NCBI RefSeq assembly: GCF_023555495.1
Contig: NZ_JALCZO010000002.1
Location: 434,001-498,000 of the forward strand
Direction: 5' to 3'
Source of the DNA: Polaribacter sp. Z022
GTDB lineage: Bacteria > Bacteroidota > Bacteroidia > Flavobacteriales > Flavobacteriaceae
DNA: 64,000 nucleotides
The notes under the pieces were generated by a model. The model saw only the letters and a program-made list of their open reading frames with translations, did not search any database and was not told the origin of the DNA. The translations under genes were made by a program, and so were the position numbers. Each line of letters starts with the position of its first letter. Positions within the stretch are counted from its first letter, which is position 1. Of this stretch, positions 36,334 to 45,921 are shown in pieces.

Positions 36334-38214
36334 ATGATGAAAAGAATTCAAGCATATTCATTAGCTCTAGTTTTATCAATTGTAATGGGTTGTACATCAG
36401 AAAAAGTATCAGAAAAGAAGATGAAGAGTACTACAGTAAAGAAAAAAACAGTGGTTTATCAGGTTTTTACGCGTTTGTTTGGTAATACTAATACCACTAA
36501 TAAACCTTGGGGAACTATTGAAGAAAATGGTGTTGGAAAATTTAATGATTTTACGGACAAAGCACTAACAGAAATTAAAGATTTAGGAGTTACTCACATT
36601 TGGTATACAGGAGTTCCTCATCATGATGTAATTAGAGATTATACAAAATTTGGCATTTCAAATGATGATCCAGATGTTGTAAAAGGTAGAGCAGGAAGCC
36701 CTTATGCAGTTAAAGATTATTACAATGTAAATCCAGATTTAGCTGTAAATGTAGAAAATAGATTGCAAGAATTTGAAGCTTTAATAGAGCGTTCTCACAA
36801 AAATGGTTTAAAAGTAATTATTGATATTGTACCCAATCACGTTGCTAGAAATTACCAGAGTTTAACAAATCCAAAAGGAACAAAAGACTTTGGTGCTGAA
36901 GATGATAAAAATGTTGTTTATAATGTAGATAACAATTTTTACTATACACCAAATGAAGCTTTTCAAGTACCAGATTTTTTAAATGATTATAAACCTTTAG
37001 GAGGAGAAAAGAATCCATTATCGGATAAATTTTTTGATGAAAATCCAGCAAAATGGACAGGAAATGGTTCAAGATCTGTAAAACCAAGTTTTTATGATTG
37101 GTATGAAACTGTAAAGGTAAATTATGGAATATCACCAGAAGGGAAAAAAGATTTTGATGAATTACCAGAAGGTTTTGATAATGAAAATTATAAAAAACAT
37201 TTTGAATTTTGGAAAGATAAAAAAGTACCAAATTCTTGGATAAAATTTAGAGATATTGCTCTGTATTGGATAGATAAAGGAGTTGATGGTTTTAGATATG
37301 ACATGGCAGAAATGGTACCAGTTGAGTTTTGGAGTTTTATGAATTCTTCTATAAAAATGAAAAACCCAGATGCTTTTCTTTTAGCAGAAGTTTATCAACC
37401 TCATTTATATAGAGATTATATTAAAAAAGGTAAAATGGATTATTTGTATGACAAAGTAGCTTTATATGATACTATAAAACACGTAATGCAAGGTCATGGC
37501 TTAACAGACAACATTCCTCAAATACAAGAAGATTTAAAAGATATAGAACACCATATGTTACATTTCTTAGAAAATCATGATGAACAAAGAATTGCAAGTC
37601 CAGAATTTGCAGGAAATTCATTAAAAGGAAAACCTGCAATGGTTGTTTCTGCAACTATATCTACATCACCAACTATGATTTATTTTGGTCAAGAATTTGG
37701 TGAAGATGGTTCTGAAAATGCAGGATTTGGTACACCTTCTAGAACTTCAATTTTTGATTATGTAGGAGTTCCTTCACATCAAAGATGGGTAAATAACAAA
37801 CAATTTGATGGTGGTCAATCTACTACAGATGAATTAAATTTAAGAGATTTTTACAAACGTTTGCTAAACTTTACAATTAAAAGTGATGCTTTAATGGGCA
37901 ATTATCAAGATATTCATCAATATAATAGAGAAAAAACATTGAATTATAATACCAAAGTATTGTCTTTTGTACGTTGGTCTGAAAATGAAAAATTAATAAT
38001 TGTTTCAAACTTTGATGCAAATGATCATCATAGGTTTGTTTTAGAAATTCCTTCAGATATCATTAAAAAATGGAATTTAAATGATGGTGATTATGATACC
38101 CTTGATCAATTGTATAATAAAGAATCATTTAAACTTAATGTAATTGAAGGAAAAGGATTTATAACTTTAAAATTAAGTCCTTTAGAATCGTTTATTTTAA
38201 AAGTTAAAAGCTAA
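36334..38214 (+). CDS. GH13 alpha-amylase-family lipoprotein (first of two)
   Basis: A 626-residue lipoprotein (signal ending IVMGCTSEK, Cys about 20). The GH13 barrel begins KTVVYQVFTRLFGN; region I VIIDIVPNHVAR, region II GFRYDMAEMVP (nucleophile Asp), region III LLAEVYQP and region IV FLENHDEQR are all present. Region II lacks the usual Lys-His after the nucleophile, and long loops occur around 95-125 and 180-275, both as in a Bacteroidetes GH13 subgroup of unclear specificity. It is located in the tandem glycosidase part of the operon, 7 bp after GH31. Confidence 0.9.
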   Translation: MMKRIQAYSLALVLSIVMGCTSEKVSEKKMKSTTVKKKTVVYQVFTRLFGNTNTTNKPWGTIEENGVGKFNDFTDKALTEIKDLGVTHIWYTGVPHHDVIRDYTKFGISNDDPDVVKGRAGSPYAVKDYYNVNPDLAVNVENRLQEFEALIERSHKNGLKVIIDIVPNHVARNYQSLTNPKGTKDFGAEDDKNVVYNVDNNFYYTPNEAFQVPDFLNDYKPLGGEKNPLSDKFFDENPAKWTGNGSRSVKPSFYDWYETVKVNYGISPEGKKDFDELPEGFDNENYKKHFEFWKDKKVPNSWIKFRDIALYWIDKGVDGFRYDMAEMVPVEFWSFMNSSIKMKNPDAFLLAEVYQPHLYRDYIKKGKMDYLYDKVALYDTIKHVMQGHGLTDNIPQIQEDLKDIEHHMLHFLENHDEQRIASPEFAGNSLKGKPAMVVSATISTSPTMIYFGQEFGEDGSENAGFGTPSRTSIFDYVGVPSHQRWVNNKQFDGGQSTTDELNLRDFYKRLLNFTIKSDALMGNYQDIHQYNREKTLNYNTKVLSFVRWSENEKLIIVSNFDANDHHRFVLEIPSDIIKKWNLNDGDYDTLDQLYNKESFKLNVIEGKGFITLKLSPLESFILKVKS

Positions 38215-38226
38215 AAAAACGGAATT

Positions 38227-39888
38227 ATGAAAAATAGTATCTTAATAATCAGTTTAGTAATGTTGTTTAGTTGTAATAATAAAACAACCAATAAAACATC
38301 TTCAAAAACTGCAAATAAAATGGAAAAGAAAGAATTTGTTTGGGAAGGAGCTAATGTATATTTTCTTTTAACAGACAGGTTTAATAACGGAGATTCTTCA
38401 AACGATTTTAATATAAAAAGAACAAACAAAACAGGTAAGTTACGTGGTTTTGAAGGAGGAGATATAAAAGGAATAACTCAAAAGATAAAAGAAGGATATT
38501 TTACAAAACTTGGTATAAATGCAATTTGGATGACTCCAATTGTAGAACAAATTCATGGATCTACAGATGAAGGTACAGGAGTTTCTTACGGTTATCATGG
38601 TTATTGGGCAAAAGATTGGACTAAAATTGACCCTAATTATGGAACTAAAGAAGATTTAAAAGAGTTGGTTGCAATTGCTCATAAAAACGGAATTAGAGTT
38701 CTTTTAGATGCTGTAATAAATCATACAGGTCCAGTTACAAAAGAAGATCCTGTATGGCCATCAGATTGGGTAAGAACAAGTCCTAATTGTAAGTATAGCA
38801 ATTATGAAAACACTATTTCTTGTACGTTAGTTAAAAATTTACCAGATATTAAAACTGAAAGTAATGAAAACGTAGAATTGCCTCCTCAATTAGTTGCAAA
38901 ATGGAAAGCTGAAGGAAGATATGAGCAAGAAGTAAAAGAATTAGATGCCTTTTTTGAAAGAACAGGACATCCAAGAGCTCCTCGTTTTTATATAATGAAA
39001 TGGCTAACAGATTATATAACAGAATTTGGAATTGATGGTTACAGAGCAGATACAGTAAAGCATACAGAAGAAAATGTTTGGAGTGAATTTAAAACTGAAT
39101 GCGATTATGCTTTTGCACAATACAAAAAAAACAATCCAGAAAAAGTATTAGATAATAATCCCTTTTATTTAGTAGGTGAAGTTTATAATTATGGAATTAG
39201 TGGTGGTAAATATTATGACTTTGGAGACAAAAAAGTAAATTATTTTGACAATATGTTTACAAGTCAAATTAATTTTGAATTTAAGTGGAATGTGAAACAA
39301 ATGCCTGAAAAAGATGTGTTTACTAAATACGATGCTATACTTCAAAATGAATTAAAAGGCTTTAGTGTTTTAAATTATTTAACATCTCATGATGATGGTC
39401 AGCCTTTTGATAAAGAAAGAAAATTACCATATAAAACTGCAACAATGTTGTTGTTAACTTCAGGTGCATCACAAATATATTATGGAGATGAATCTGCAAG
39501 AAGTTTAATAATAGAGGGTACAGTTGGAGATGCTACTTTACGATCTAACATGAATTGGAATGACATTGAAGCAAAAGAAGAAACTCAAAAAATATTAAAA
39601 CATTGGCAAAAATTGGGGCAATTTAGAAACAATCATATGGCTGTTGGTTCAGGAAATCACACTATCATCTCTGATGAAAAAGGATTGGTTTTTTCTAGAC
39701 TAAGAAACAACGATAAAATTATAGCTGGTATTAACTTACCAATAGGAAATAAAGAAATAAATGTATCATCAGTTTTTAAAGATGGACAAAAAATTAATGA
39801 TTTTTATTCTGGTCAAGAATTAATTGTAAAAGAAGGAAAAGTAGTTGTTAATTCAGGTTTTGATATTGTTTTATTAGAAGGAAAATAG
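38227..39888 (+). CDS. GH13 alpha-amylase lipoprotein (second of two)
   Basis: A 553-residue lipoprotein (signal ending VMLFSCNNK, Cys about 16). After a Thr/Lys-rich linker the barrel begins EGANVYFLLTDRFNNGDSS; region I VLLDAVINHTG, region II GYRADTVKHTEE (nucleophile Asp), region III LVGEVYNYG (Glu) and region IV YLTSHDDGQP are all intact. It is more canonical than its neighbour and resembles alpha-amylases of the SusG/AmyA type without an inserted CBM. It ends 3 bp before the GH97 gene. Confidence 0.92.
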   Translation: MKNSILIISLVMLFSCNNKTTNKTSSKTANKMEKKEFVWEGANVYFLLTDRFNNGDSSNDFNIKRTNKTGKLRGFEGGDIKGITQKIKEGYFTKLGINAIWMTPIVEQIHGSTDEGTGVSYGYHGYWAKDWTKIDPNYGTKEDLKELVAIAHKNGIRVLLDAVINHTGPVTKEDPVWPSDWVRTSPNCKYSNYENTISCTLVKNLPDIKTESNENVELPPQLVAKWKAEGRYEQEVKELDAFFERTGHPRAPRFYIMKWLTDYITEFGIDGYRADTVKHTEENVWSEFKTECDYAFAQYKKNNPEKVLDNNPFYLVGEVYNYGISGGKYYDFGDKKVNYFDNMFTSQINFEFKWNVKQMPEKDVFTKYDAILQNELKGFSVLNYLTSHDDGQPFDKERKLPYKTATMLLLTSGASQIYYGDESARSLIIEGTVGDATLRSNMNWNDIEAKEETQKILKHWQKLGQFRNNHMAVGSGNHTIISDEKGLVFSRLRNNDKIIAGINLPIGNKEINVSSVFKDGQKINDFYSGQELIVKEGKVVVNSGFDIVLLEGK

Positions 39889-39891
39889 GTT

Positions 39892-42006
39892 ATGAAAATT
39901 AGATTTTTTTTAATTATAGCGTGCTTTGGGGTATTTTCTTCTTGTTTTATAGAACAAGAAATGATGTTAGTTTCTCCAAACGAAAATATAATGTTAGATT
40001 TTTATTTAGATAAATCTGGCAAACCTCATTATGAAGTTTTTTATAAGAATTCTACCATTATAAAAAAATCATCATTAGGTTTTGATTTTGAAAATACAAA
40101 TCCTTTTTCTGATAATTTTGAAGTAATGAATTCTTCAATAAAAGAGTTTAATGAAACTTGGCAAAAACCTTGGGGAGAGCAAATAGATGTTGTCAATCAT
40201 TATAACGAATTGATAGTAGAGCTTCAAGAAAAATCAGAATTGAAAAGAAAATTAAATATTGTTTTTAAAGTTTATAATGATGGAGTAGGTTTTAGATATG
40301 AATTTCCTGAACAAAAAAACTTTAAAGAAGCCTTAATTAAAGAAGAAAATACAGAATTTAATTTAACTGAAGATTATAAAACCTTTTGGATTCCAGGAGA
40401 TTGGGATATTTATGAACATTTGTATAGTACCACAAAACTATCAGAAATTGACGCATTAAATTACAAGGTAAATGATGCTTTAGCACAAACAAGTATCCCA
40501 GAAAATGCGGTAAATACACCAGTAACTTTGGTAGGTAAAGAAGGTATACATTTAAGTTTTCATGAAGCTGCCTTGGTAGATTACTCTGGTATGACATTAA
40601 AAGTTGATCCTAAGAATTTATCTTTTAAAAGTAATTTAGTTGGCTCTAGAAATACAACTTATAAAGTTAAAAGAAAACTACCTTTTCATACACCTTGGAG
40701 AACAATTCAAATTACAGATAATGCTCCAGATTTAATAGCATCTAATTTAATTGTAAATTTAAATGAACCTAATAAATTAGGTGATCTTTCTTGGTTTAAG
40801 CCAATGAAATACACTGGTGTTTGGTGGGAAATGCATTTAGGAAAGTCTTCTTGGGATTATGGAATGGAAATGGTTAATGGAAAATGGACAGATACAGGAA
40901 AAGCTCATGGAAAACATGGAGCAACTACAGAAAATGTAAAACGTTTTATAGATTTTTCTGCAAAAAATAATATTGGAGGTGTTCTTGTGGAAGGTTGGAA
41001 TACTGGTTGGGAACGTTGGATTGGTTTTGAAGATAGAGAAGGAGTATTCGATTTTGTAACTCCTTATCCAGATTATAATTTAAATGAGGTTACTGCTTAT
41101 GCAAAAGAAAAAGGTGTAGAAATTATTATGCATCATGAAACTTCTGCAGCAACTAAAACTTATGAAAAACAACAAGACAAAGCGTATGCATTAATGCAAA
41201 AATATGGTATGCATGCAGTTAAATCTGGTTATGTTGGCAAAATTTTACCAAAAGGAGAATTTCATCATGGACAAAATATGGTGAATCAATATAATAACGC
41301 TGCAATTAAAGCGGCAAAATATCAAGTTGCTGTAAATGCTCATGAACCTATTAAAGCAACAGGTTTAAGAAGAACATATCCAAATATAATTTCTAGAGAA
41401 GGTTTACGAGGACAAGAATTTAATGCTTGGTCTGGAGATGGTGGAAATCCACCAGAACATTTATCAATAGTTGCTTTTACTAGAATGCTTGCAGGTCCTG
41501 TAGATTTTACTCCAGGTATTTTTAATATTAAGTTTAATGAGTATAAAAAAGATAACCAAGTAAATACAACATTAGCTCATCAATTGGCATTGTATGTTGT
41601 TATTTATAGTCCAGTTCAAATGGCAGCAGATTTAGTAGAACATTATGAAGCAAATCCAAAACCATTACAATTTATTAAAGATGTAGGTGTAGATTGGAGT
41701 GAAACCAAAGTTTTAAATGGAGAAGTAGGAGAATTTGTTACAATTGCAAGAAAAGAAAGAAAATCAGAAAACTGGTTCTTAGGTAGTATTACTGATGAAA
41801 AATCAAGAGAAATAAATATAGATTTTAGTTTTTTAGATGATAATGCTATTTATGAAGCAAAAGTATATAAAGATGGAAAATCTGCTCATTGGGATAAAAA
41901 TCCTCTAGATATAGAATTTGATACTTTTACTGTAAAAAAGGAATCAAAAGTAAAATTTAATTTAGCTGAAGGTGGTGGTTTGGCAATAAGTTTAATTAAG
42001 AAATAA
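39892..42006 (+). CDS. susB: GH97 alpha-glucosidase (SusB-like)
   Basis: A 704-residue periplasmic alpha-glucosidase that acts by inversion and needs calcium. Signal peptide with FGVFSSCFIEQ (possible lipobox, Cys about 18). N-terminal beta-super-sandwich (about 25-280; FGVFRYEFPE-like GVGFRYEFPE), barrel (about 300-590) with WWEMHLGKSSWDYG, GGVLVEGWNTGWERW, VNAHEPIKATG and ISREGLRGQEFN, whose Glu residues correspond to calcium and catalytic positions of SusB, and a C-terminal beta domain. It is the last gene of the rightward operon, followed by a terminator at 42078. Confidence 0.94.
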   Translation: MKIRFFLIIACFGVFSSCFIEQEMMLVSPNENIMLDFYLDKSGKPHYEVFYKNSTIIKKSSLGFDFENTNPFSDNFEVMNSSIKEFNETWQKPWGEQIDVVNHYNELIVELQEKSELKRKLNIVFKVYNDGVGFRYEFPEQKNFKEALIKEENTEFNLTEDYKTFWIPGDWDIYEHLYSTTKLSEIDALNYKVNDALAQTSIPENAVNTPVTLVGKEGIHLSFHEAALVDYSGMTLKVDPKNLSFKSNLVGSRNTTYKVKRKLPFHTPWRTIQITDNAPDLIASNLIVNLNEPNKLGDLSWFKPMKYTGVWWEMHLGKSSWDYGMEMVNGKWTDTGKAHGKHGATTENVKRFIDFSAKNNIGGVLVEGWNTGWERWIGFEDREGVFDFVTPYPDYNLNEVTAYAKEKGVEIIMHHETSAATKTYEKQQDKAYALMQKYGMHAVKSGYVGKILPKGEFHHGQNMVNQYNNAAIKAAKYQVAVNAHEPIKATGLRRTYPNIISREGLRGQEFNAWSGDGGNPPEHLSIVAFTRMLAGPVDFTPGIFNIKFNEYKKDNQVNTTLAHQLALYVVIYSPVQMAADLVEHYEANPKPLQFIKDVGVDWSETKVLNGEVGEFVTIARKERKSENWFLGSITDEKSREINIDFSFLDDNAIYEAKVYKDGKSAHWDKNPLDIEFDTFTVKKESKVKFNLAEGGGLAISLIKK

Positions 42007-42077
42007 AATATATAAAGCCCTCAATATTGGTGTTCTAAATAGATTTGAATTTAAAAATAAATCTTATTTACAGCCTT

Positions 42078-42113
42078 AAAAAGCACTCAAATTTTATATT
42101 TGAGTGCTTTTTT
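42078..42113 (+). terminator. Terminator of the maltose/starch operon
   Basis: Stem AAAAAGCACTCAAA (from 42078) and TTTGAGTGCTTTTT with a 7-nt loop and a T-run, 71 bp after the GH97 stop. Confidence 0.9.
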
Positions 42114-42169
42114 GTTTATTTTTTTGCATCTTTGTAGCTCAAAATAAGACAATAAAAAGTAAAATACGA

Positions 42170-42235
42170 ATGAATATATATAGTAATCACATAAAAAACG
42201 GACGCAATTTGCGACTATTGAAGTATATATTCTAG
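42170..42235 (+). CDS. Possible 21-aa leader peptide 1
   Basis: ATG 42170 to TAG 42235 encodes MNIYSNHIKNGRNLRLLKYIF. A promoter-like CATCTTTG lies at 42127-42134 and a strong terminator begins 23 bp after the stop, so the unit is a self-contained short transcript of about 150 nt. The short ORF followed at once by a terminator resembles a translation-coupled attenuator. The RNA itself, rather than the peptide, may be the functional product. Coding status is not proven. Confidence 0.4.
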   Translation: MNIYSNHIKNGRNLRLLKYIF

Positions 42236-42258
42236 TTAGAAACTTTAAATAAAATAGT

Positions 42259-42295
42259 AAAAACGTCCAAAATTCATTTTTTGGACGTTTTTTTT
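42259..42295 (+). terminator. Terminator 1 upstream of the PcfJ/rtcB/prfH locus
   Basis: Stem AAAACGTCCAAAA (42260-42272) and TTTTGGACGTTTT with a short loop and T8. Confidence 0.92.
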
Positions 42296-42541
42296 ATAAT
42301 TTTTTTCAAAAATTTATAAATGCTAATTCAAAGTGTAGTTTTTAGTTACATATCACAACTTCAAAGAGTTACCTAAACTCACTATTTCTGCTAAAAAGCG
42401 GATAAGAAATCTATTACCTAAATTTTATTTAAACTACTGATTATCAACAATATAAATTAAAATTTTATTTGTGTAATTCAAAAATACGTTTTAGGTTTGC
42501 ATCGCAATTAAGCAACAAATTAAATTTAAAAACGAAGTACA

Positions 42542-42628
42542 ATGTTCAGTTATCCATTAAACAAAAACATACAAACAGAACTAGGTTTTGTTTCTTGTTT
42601 ACTTCGCGACTTTCACAAATTTAAATAG
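42542..42628 (+). CDS. Possible 28-aa leader peptide 2
   Basis: ATG 42542 to TAG 42628 encodes 28 residues beginning MFSYPLNKNIQTELG and ending LLRDFHKFK. A terminator follows 24 bp after the stop. The RNA can form alternative pairs: CGAAGTA before the ORF with TACTTCG inside it (42599-42605), or CTTCG with the CGAAG of the terminator stem (near 42655). Such competition is typical of attenuators. No recognised family; coding status is not proven. Confidence 0.4.
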   Translation: MFSYPLNKNIQTELGFVSCLLRDFHKFK

Positions 42629-42649
42629 CAATATTTTATTATATATGAA

Positions 42650-42685
42650 AAGTCCGAAGCTAAATTAAAGTTTCGGATTTTTTTA
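42650..42685 (+). terminator. Terminator 2 upstream of the PcfJ/rtcB/prfH locus
   Basis: Stem TCCGAA (42653-42658) and TTCGGA (42671-42676) followed by T8. The stem is short but the T-run is strong. Confidence 0.75.
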
Positions 42686-42867
42686 TGTCTTACCAACAAT
42701 AGTCTAAACAAAAGTTCGAAACTCAAAAACAGATAAATATGCTGTTTAACCAGCATTTATCAACAGAATAATTAAGAAATACAAATTGTCTTGATTTTTC
42801 TGAAAGAAAGAGTATTTGCCAAATTATAAGGCTTTACTGAGTTAATCACCTCGTAAAGAACTTTAAA

Positions 42868-44222
42868 ATGAAACCGAATTGGAACACAAAAAATATAAAT
42901 ATCCGTGAAAATAGTTTTTTAAAACTTGTTGATAAAATAGATAAATCAAATAACAAACCAACACGTTATAAAGGAACTATAGAAACGATGCTTCTTGAGT
43001 TTTTTGGAAAAACAAGTAAGAAGAAATACATATGGAAAAGAGCAACTTTTAAAAGGTTATTAATCCATGCATACAAACAAAAATGTTATGGATTACTTAG
43101 AGATTATAAAAGTGTAGAAGTTTTGCACAACATTAGTTCTTTTGGTAATCAAATGGTTAGAAATATTGAAAGTTGGGAAAGAAAAGGTTTTGACAAAGAA
43201 GAGCAATTAAGATCTTTAATTAGACACAGTTTTGCAATTTATGAAACACCAGTATTCTTAGAAAACACATTTTTTGAATTTGATAAAAAATTTATGCTTT
43301 GGTATTTACAATTAGGTAAAGGGAAAAGTGTAAAAGATTTATCTCAAATGCCAATACATTTAACTAATAAAATGGCTCACGAATTTAAAAATGCTCCTAA
43401 TATTTTTAAACCTAATGAAGCATTGCGTTTTGCCCAAGCTTTAGGTTTTGGAGCTTCTATAAAAACGGCTAAAGTTATCGGTTTTTCTAAGTTGTCTAAC
43501 ATAAATGAAAACGAAGAAAAATTTTGGGAAACTGTAGTTCTGTTTTTTGCAAAAGAAACAAATGTAAATGCAAAAGATTTGGATAAAATCTTAGAGTTTT
43601 TGATGTATAAATATAGAGAAAATAAAAAATTCTCTATGAAAAATAGAACGCAAAGAGCATTGATATTTCAGGCTTTAGAATGGGAGAAGAATGTGTATAA
43701 AGCAGAAATTGGAGAGATTTTAAACTGGAAAACTTCTGGAATTACACCTTTAAATCTAGAAAAAAACGAAAATGGAGAGAAGGTTGTTTATAAAACAATT
43801 GAATTATTAAACTCAATTGCTCTTTTTGATGAAGGTAATGCAATGCATCACTGTGTTGCAGATTATGATAAAGATTGTAAGGAAGGTGTAAGTACAATTT
43901 TTTCTTTACAAAGAGTTTCTGAAAATAAATTGACAGAACGTTTGGCAACAATTGAAGTTGGTTTAAGAAAAAAAAAATTATAGAAGCAAAAGCCAAATTT
44001 AATGAAGAGCCAGATGAAAAATCTTTACAGATGATAGATTTGTGGGTTAATAATTCACAAATAAAAGGGAGTTATGATGCTGTAGAATATGAAAATTATA
44101 TGAATGCAGCAGCAATTGAAAATGCGAATCATGTAAATTCAGATGAAGATTTCGATGCAAAAGCAAGAATCGTTTTTTGGATTATATTTTTCATTATCAA
44201 AGCAATCCTATTAAGTAGATAA
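42868..44222 (+). pseudogene. PcfJ-domain protein, frame broken at an A10 tract
   Basis: The first frame (42868-43983) gives 371 residues and stops just after RLATIEVGLRKKKL. The PcfJ-like core is visible at about 325-365: EGNAMHHCVADYDKDC and STIFSLQR. A run of ten A at 43968-43977 precedes the stop; adding one A yields RKKKIIEAKAKFNEEPDEKS and continues in the frame of MIDLWVNNSQIKGSY to TAA 44222, giving about 451 residues with a hydrophobic C-terminal helix (IVFWIIFFIIKAILL). The whole gene is thus a single protein split by one base. Real mutation, slippage-based expression and sequence error are all possible. PcfJ-like proteins of this type have no established activity. It precedes rtcB by 54 bp. 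Confidence 0.82.
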
Positions 44223-44252
44223 AAGAGAAGGTGATAACAGTTTATATCATCT
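44222..44252 (+). other. Hairpin between the PcfJ gene and rtcB
   Basis: AAGAGAAGGTGATA and TATCATCTTCTCTT form a 14-bp, nearly perfect stem with no T-run after it, so it is a candidate mRNA-processing or stability element, not an ordinary terminator. Confidence 0.65.
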
Positions 44253-44276
44253 TCTCTTAATAAAAGATAAAATATC

Positions 44277-45668
44277 ATGGGAAATAAACTAAAAGGAAAA
44301 GACCTAATAAAATTAGGCTTTCCAAAGAATAATAGTATCAATATTGCTTTAGGGCAAATTAATAGATACAGAAAAAGAGAAAAGAAAGAGCGCATCTTAG
44401 AAGAAGCTAAAGAAGTTTTATTAGCTCCTGAAAAGTTTCAAGGAAATGCGATTTGGGGAAAAGTTGCAGAAGGTTTGGTAAAACCAGTTGAAGTTAAAAT
44501 GCATCAACTAAAAAATACAAGAGTGCCTTTTTCTATTTATGGCGAAAATGAAATTGACGAACAAGCAAAGTATCAACTGTATGATGCTCTAAAATTACCC
44601 ATTGCTGTGCAAGGTGCTTTAATGCCAGATGCACATTATGGTTATGGTTTGCCAATTGGCGGAGTTTTAGCCACAGATAATGCAGTAATTCCTTATGGAG
44701 TAGGTGTAGATATTGGTTGCAGAATGTGTTTGACGGTTTATCCAATTCCGGTTTCATTTTTGAAAGGGAAACAACATCAATTTGAAAATATTTTAAAAGA
44801 TCATACAAAATTCGGAATGCGAGAAACGCACGCTAAAAAAAACGATCATGAAATATTTTATAGAGAAGAGTTTACAGAAATTCCGTTGATAAAACGCTTA
44901 AAAGACAAAGCATATAAACAATTAGGAACTTCAGGAAGTGGCAATCATTTTGTGGAATTTGGAACAATTGCTATCACAGAAAACAACAATGAATTCGGAT
45001 TGCAAACTGGCGAATATATAGGTGTTTTATCTCACAGTGGTTCACGTGGTTTGGGCTCAAATATTGCAAAACATTACACGTATTTGGCAACAAAACAATG
45101 CCATTTACCAAAAAATGTGCAGCATTTGGCTTGGTTAGATTTAAATACGCACGATGGTCAAGAATATTGGCAAGCTATGAATTTAGCTGGCGATTATGCC
45201 AAAGCTTGTCACGATGATATTCACTCCAGAATTGCAAAATTAATAGGTTCAAAACCTGTAGCAAAAATTGAGAATCATCACAATTTTGCTTGGAAAGAAA
45301 CCGTAAATGATAAAGAATGCATTGTGCATAGAAAAGGAGCAACACCCGCTAAAAAGAACGAGTTGGGTATCATTCCAGGATCTATGACAGCACCAGGTTT
45401 TATCGTTCGTGGTTTGGGAAATTCGGCGAGTTTGCAATCGGCTTCACATGGAGCAGGCAGAAAACATTCTCGCAGAAAGTGTAAAGAAAAGTTCACTAAA
45501 AGTGATATCAAACATCAATTAAAAATGAACGATGTTACACTAATTGGTGGTGGAATTGATGAAGCACCAATGGCTTATAAAGATATCAGAAAAGTGATGG
45601 CAAATCAGCAAGAATTGGTAGAAGTGTTAGGCACATTTACACCAAAAATTGTAAGAATGGATAAGTAA
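44277..45668 (+). CDS. rtcB: RNA-splicing/repair ligase RtcB
   Basis: GTP- and Mn-dependent ligase that joins RNA 2',3'-cyclic phosphate (or 3'-phosphate) to 5'-OH ends. The 463-residue protein has MPDAHYGYGLPIGGVLAT (about 119-136), the metal-binding Cys in GVGVDIGCRMC (about 146), GSGNHFVEFG, LSHSGSRGLGSNIA, and the guanylylated His region in SASHGAGRKHSRR near the C-terminus. With prfH 253 bp downstream it matches the RtcB2-PrfH pair, known to repair the 16S decoding centre cut by colicin E3-type toxins in E. coli. No RtcR or archease is visible. Confidence 0.94.
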   Translation: MGNKLKGKDLIKLGFPKNNSINIALGQINRYRKREKKERILEEAKEVLLAPEKFQGNAIWGKVAEGLVKPVEVKMHQLKNTRVPFSIYGENEIDEQAKYQLYDALKLPIAVQGALMPDAHYGYGLPIGGVLATDNAVIPYGVGVDIGCRMCLTVYPIPVSFLKGKQHQFENILKDHTKFGMRETHAKKNDHEIFYREEFTEIPLIKRLKDKAYKQLGTSGSGNHFVEFGTIAITENNNEFGLQTGEYIGVLSHSGSRGLGSNIAKHYTYLATKQCHLPKNVQHLAWLDLNTHDGQEYWQAMNLAGDYAKACHDDIHSRIAKLIGSKPVAKIENHHNFAWKETVNDKECIVHRKGATPAKKNELGIIPGSMTAPGFIVRGLGNSASLQSASHGAGRKHSRRKCKEKFTKSDIKHQLKMNDVTLIGGGIDEAPMAYKDIRKVMANQQELVEVLGTFTPKIVRMDK

Positions 45669-45673
45669 TATTT

Positions 45674-45770
45674 GGGCGTTCCCTAAAGGTCGGGATTTAC
45701 GCACTCGCTTTTTTTCTGAAAAAGAAAAAAGAGCTCAAACAAATGCTTCAATCCCTAACGCAATCGTATT
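45674..45770. repeat. Flavobacterial GGGCGTTCCCTAAAGG repeat
   Basis: Segment with GGGCGTTCCC at one end and CAATCCCTAACGC at the other and an internal TTTTTTTCTGAAAAAGAAAAAA hairpin-like part. I recognise this wording as a repeated intergenic element in flavobacterial genomes; only one copy is in the window. Between it and the next repeat (45771-45826) I see nothing. Confidence 0.65.
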
Positions 45771-45826
45771 TGTCAACTAAAGGCAAATAGCCAAAAGCTA
45801 AAAGCATATTAAAAAACTAAAAAGTT

Positions 45827-45907
45827 TGTCATTTTGAGTGAAACGTAGTGAAGTCGAAAAATCTCTTTTAAAAGATTATGAGAGTTCTCCATAAAGTCGA
45901 AATGACA
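45827..45907. repeat. Palindromic repeat (TGTCATTTTGAGTG ... GTCGAAATGACA)
   Basis: Outer arms TGTCATTTTGA / GTCGAAATGACA and inner AAAAATCTCTTTT / AAAGATTATGAGAG are inverted with mismatches over 81 bp. It belongs to the common flavobacterial TGTCATTTCGA family and recurs in the window at 46628-46689. It lies 15 bp before prfH. Confidence 0.75.
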
Positions 45908-45921
45908 GAAAATAGAAAAAA

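Noticed and set aside
36845..37231. Minus-strand ORFs inside the glycosidase genes
   Set aside because: Leu/His/Phe-rich low-complexity translations opposite well-supported genes; typical shadows of A/T-rich coding DNA.
42868..43983. TROVE/Ro60-type RNA-binding protein next to rtcB
   Set aside because: Ro60-type genes often neighbour rtcB, but the EGNAMHHCVADYDKDC and STIFSLQR motifs fit the PcfJ domain and no vWA/MIDAS part is present.
44031..44222. A separate 63-residue membrane protein before rtcB
   Set aside because: It is in the frame that continues the PcfJ-domain protein after a one-base shift at the A10 tract, and begins in mid-sequence.
45669..45921. CRISPR-like array or tRNA between rtcB and prfH
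   Set aside because: The repeats are different palindromic elements, not regularly spaced identical units, and no tRNA cloverleaf signature (T-loop GGTTCGAATCC type) is seen.
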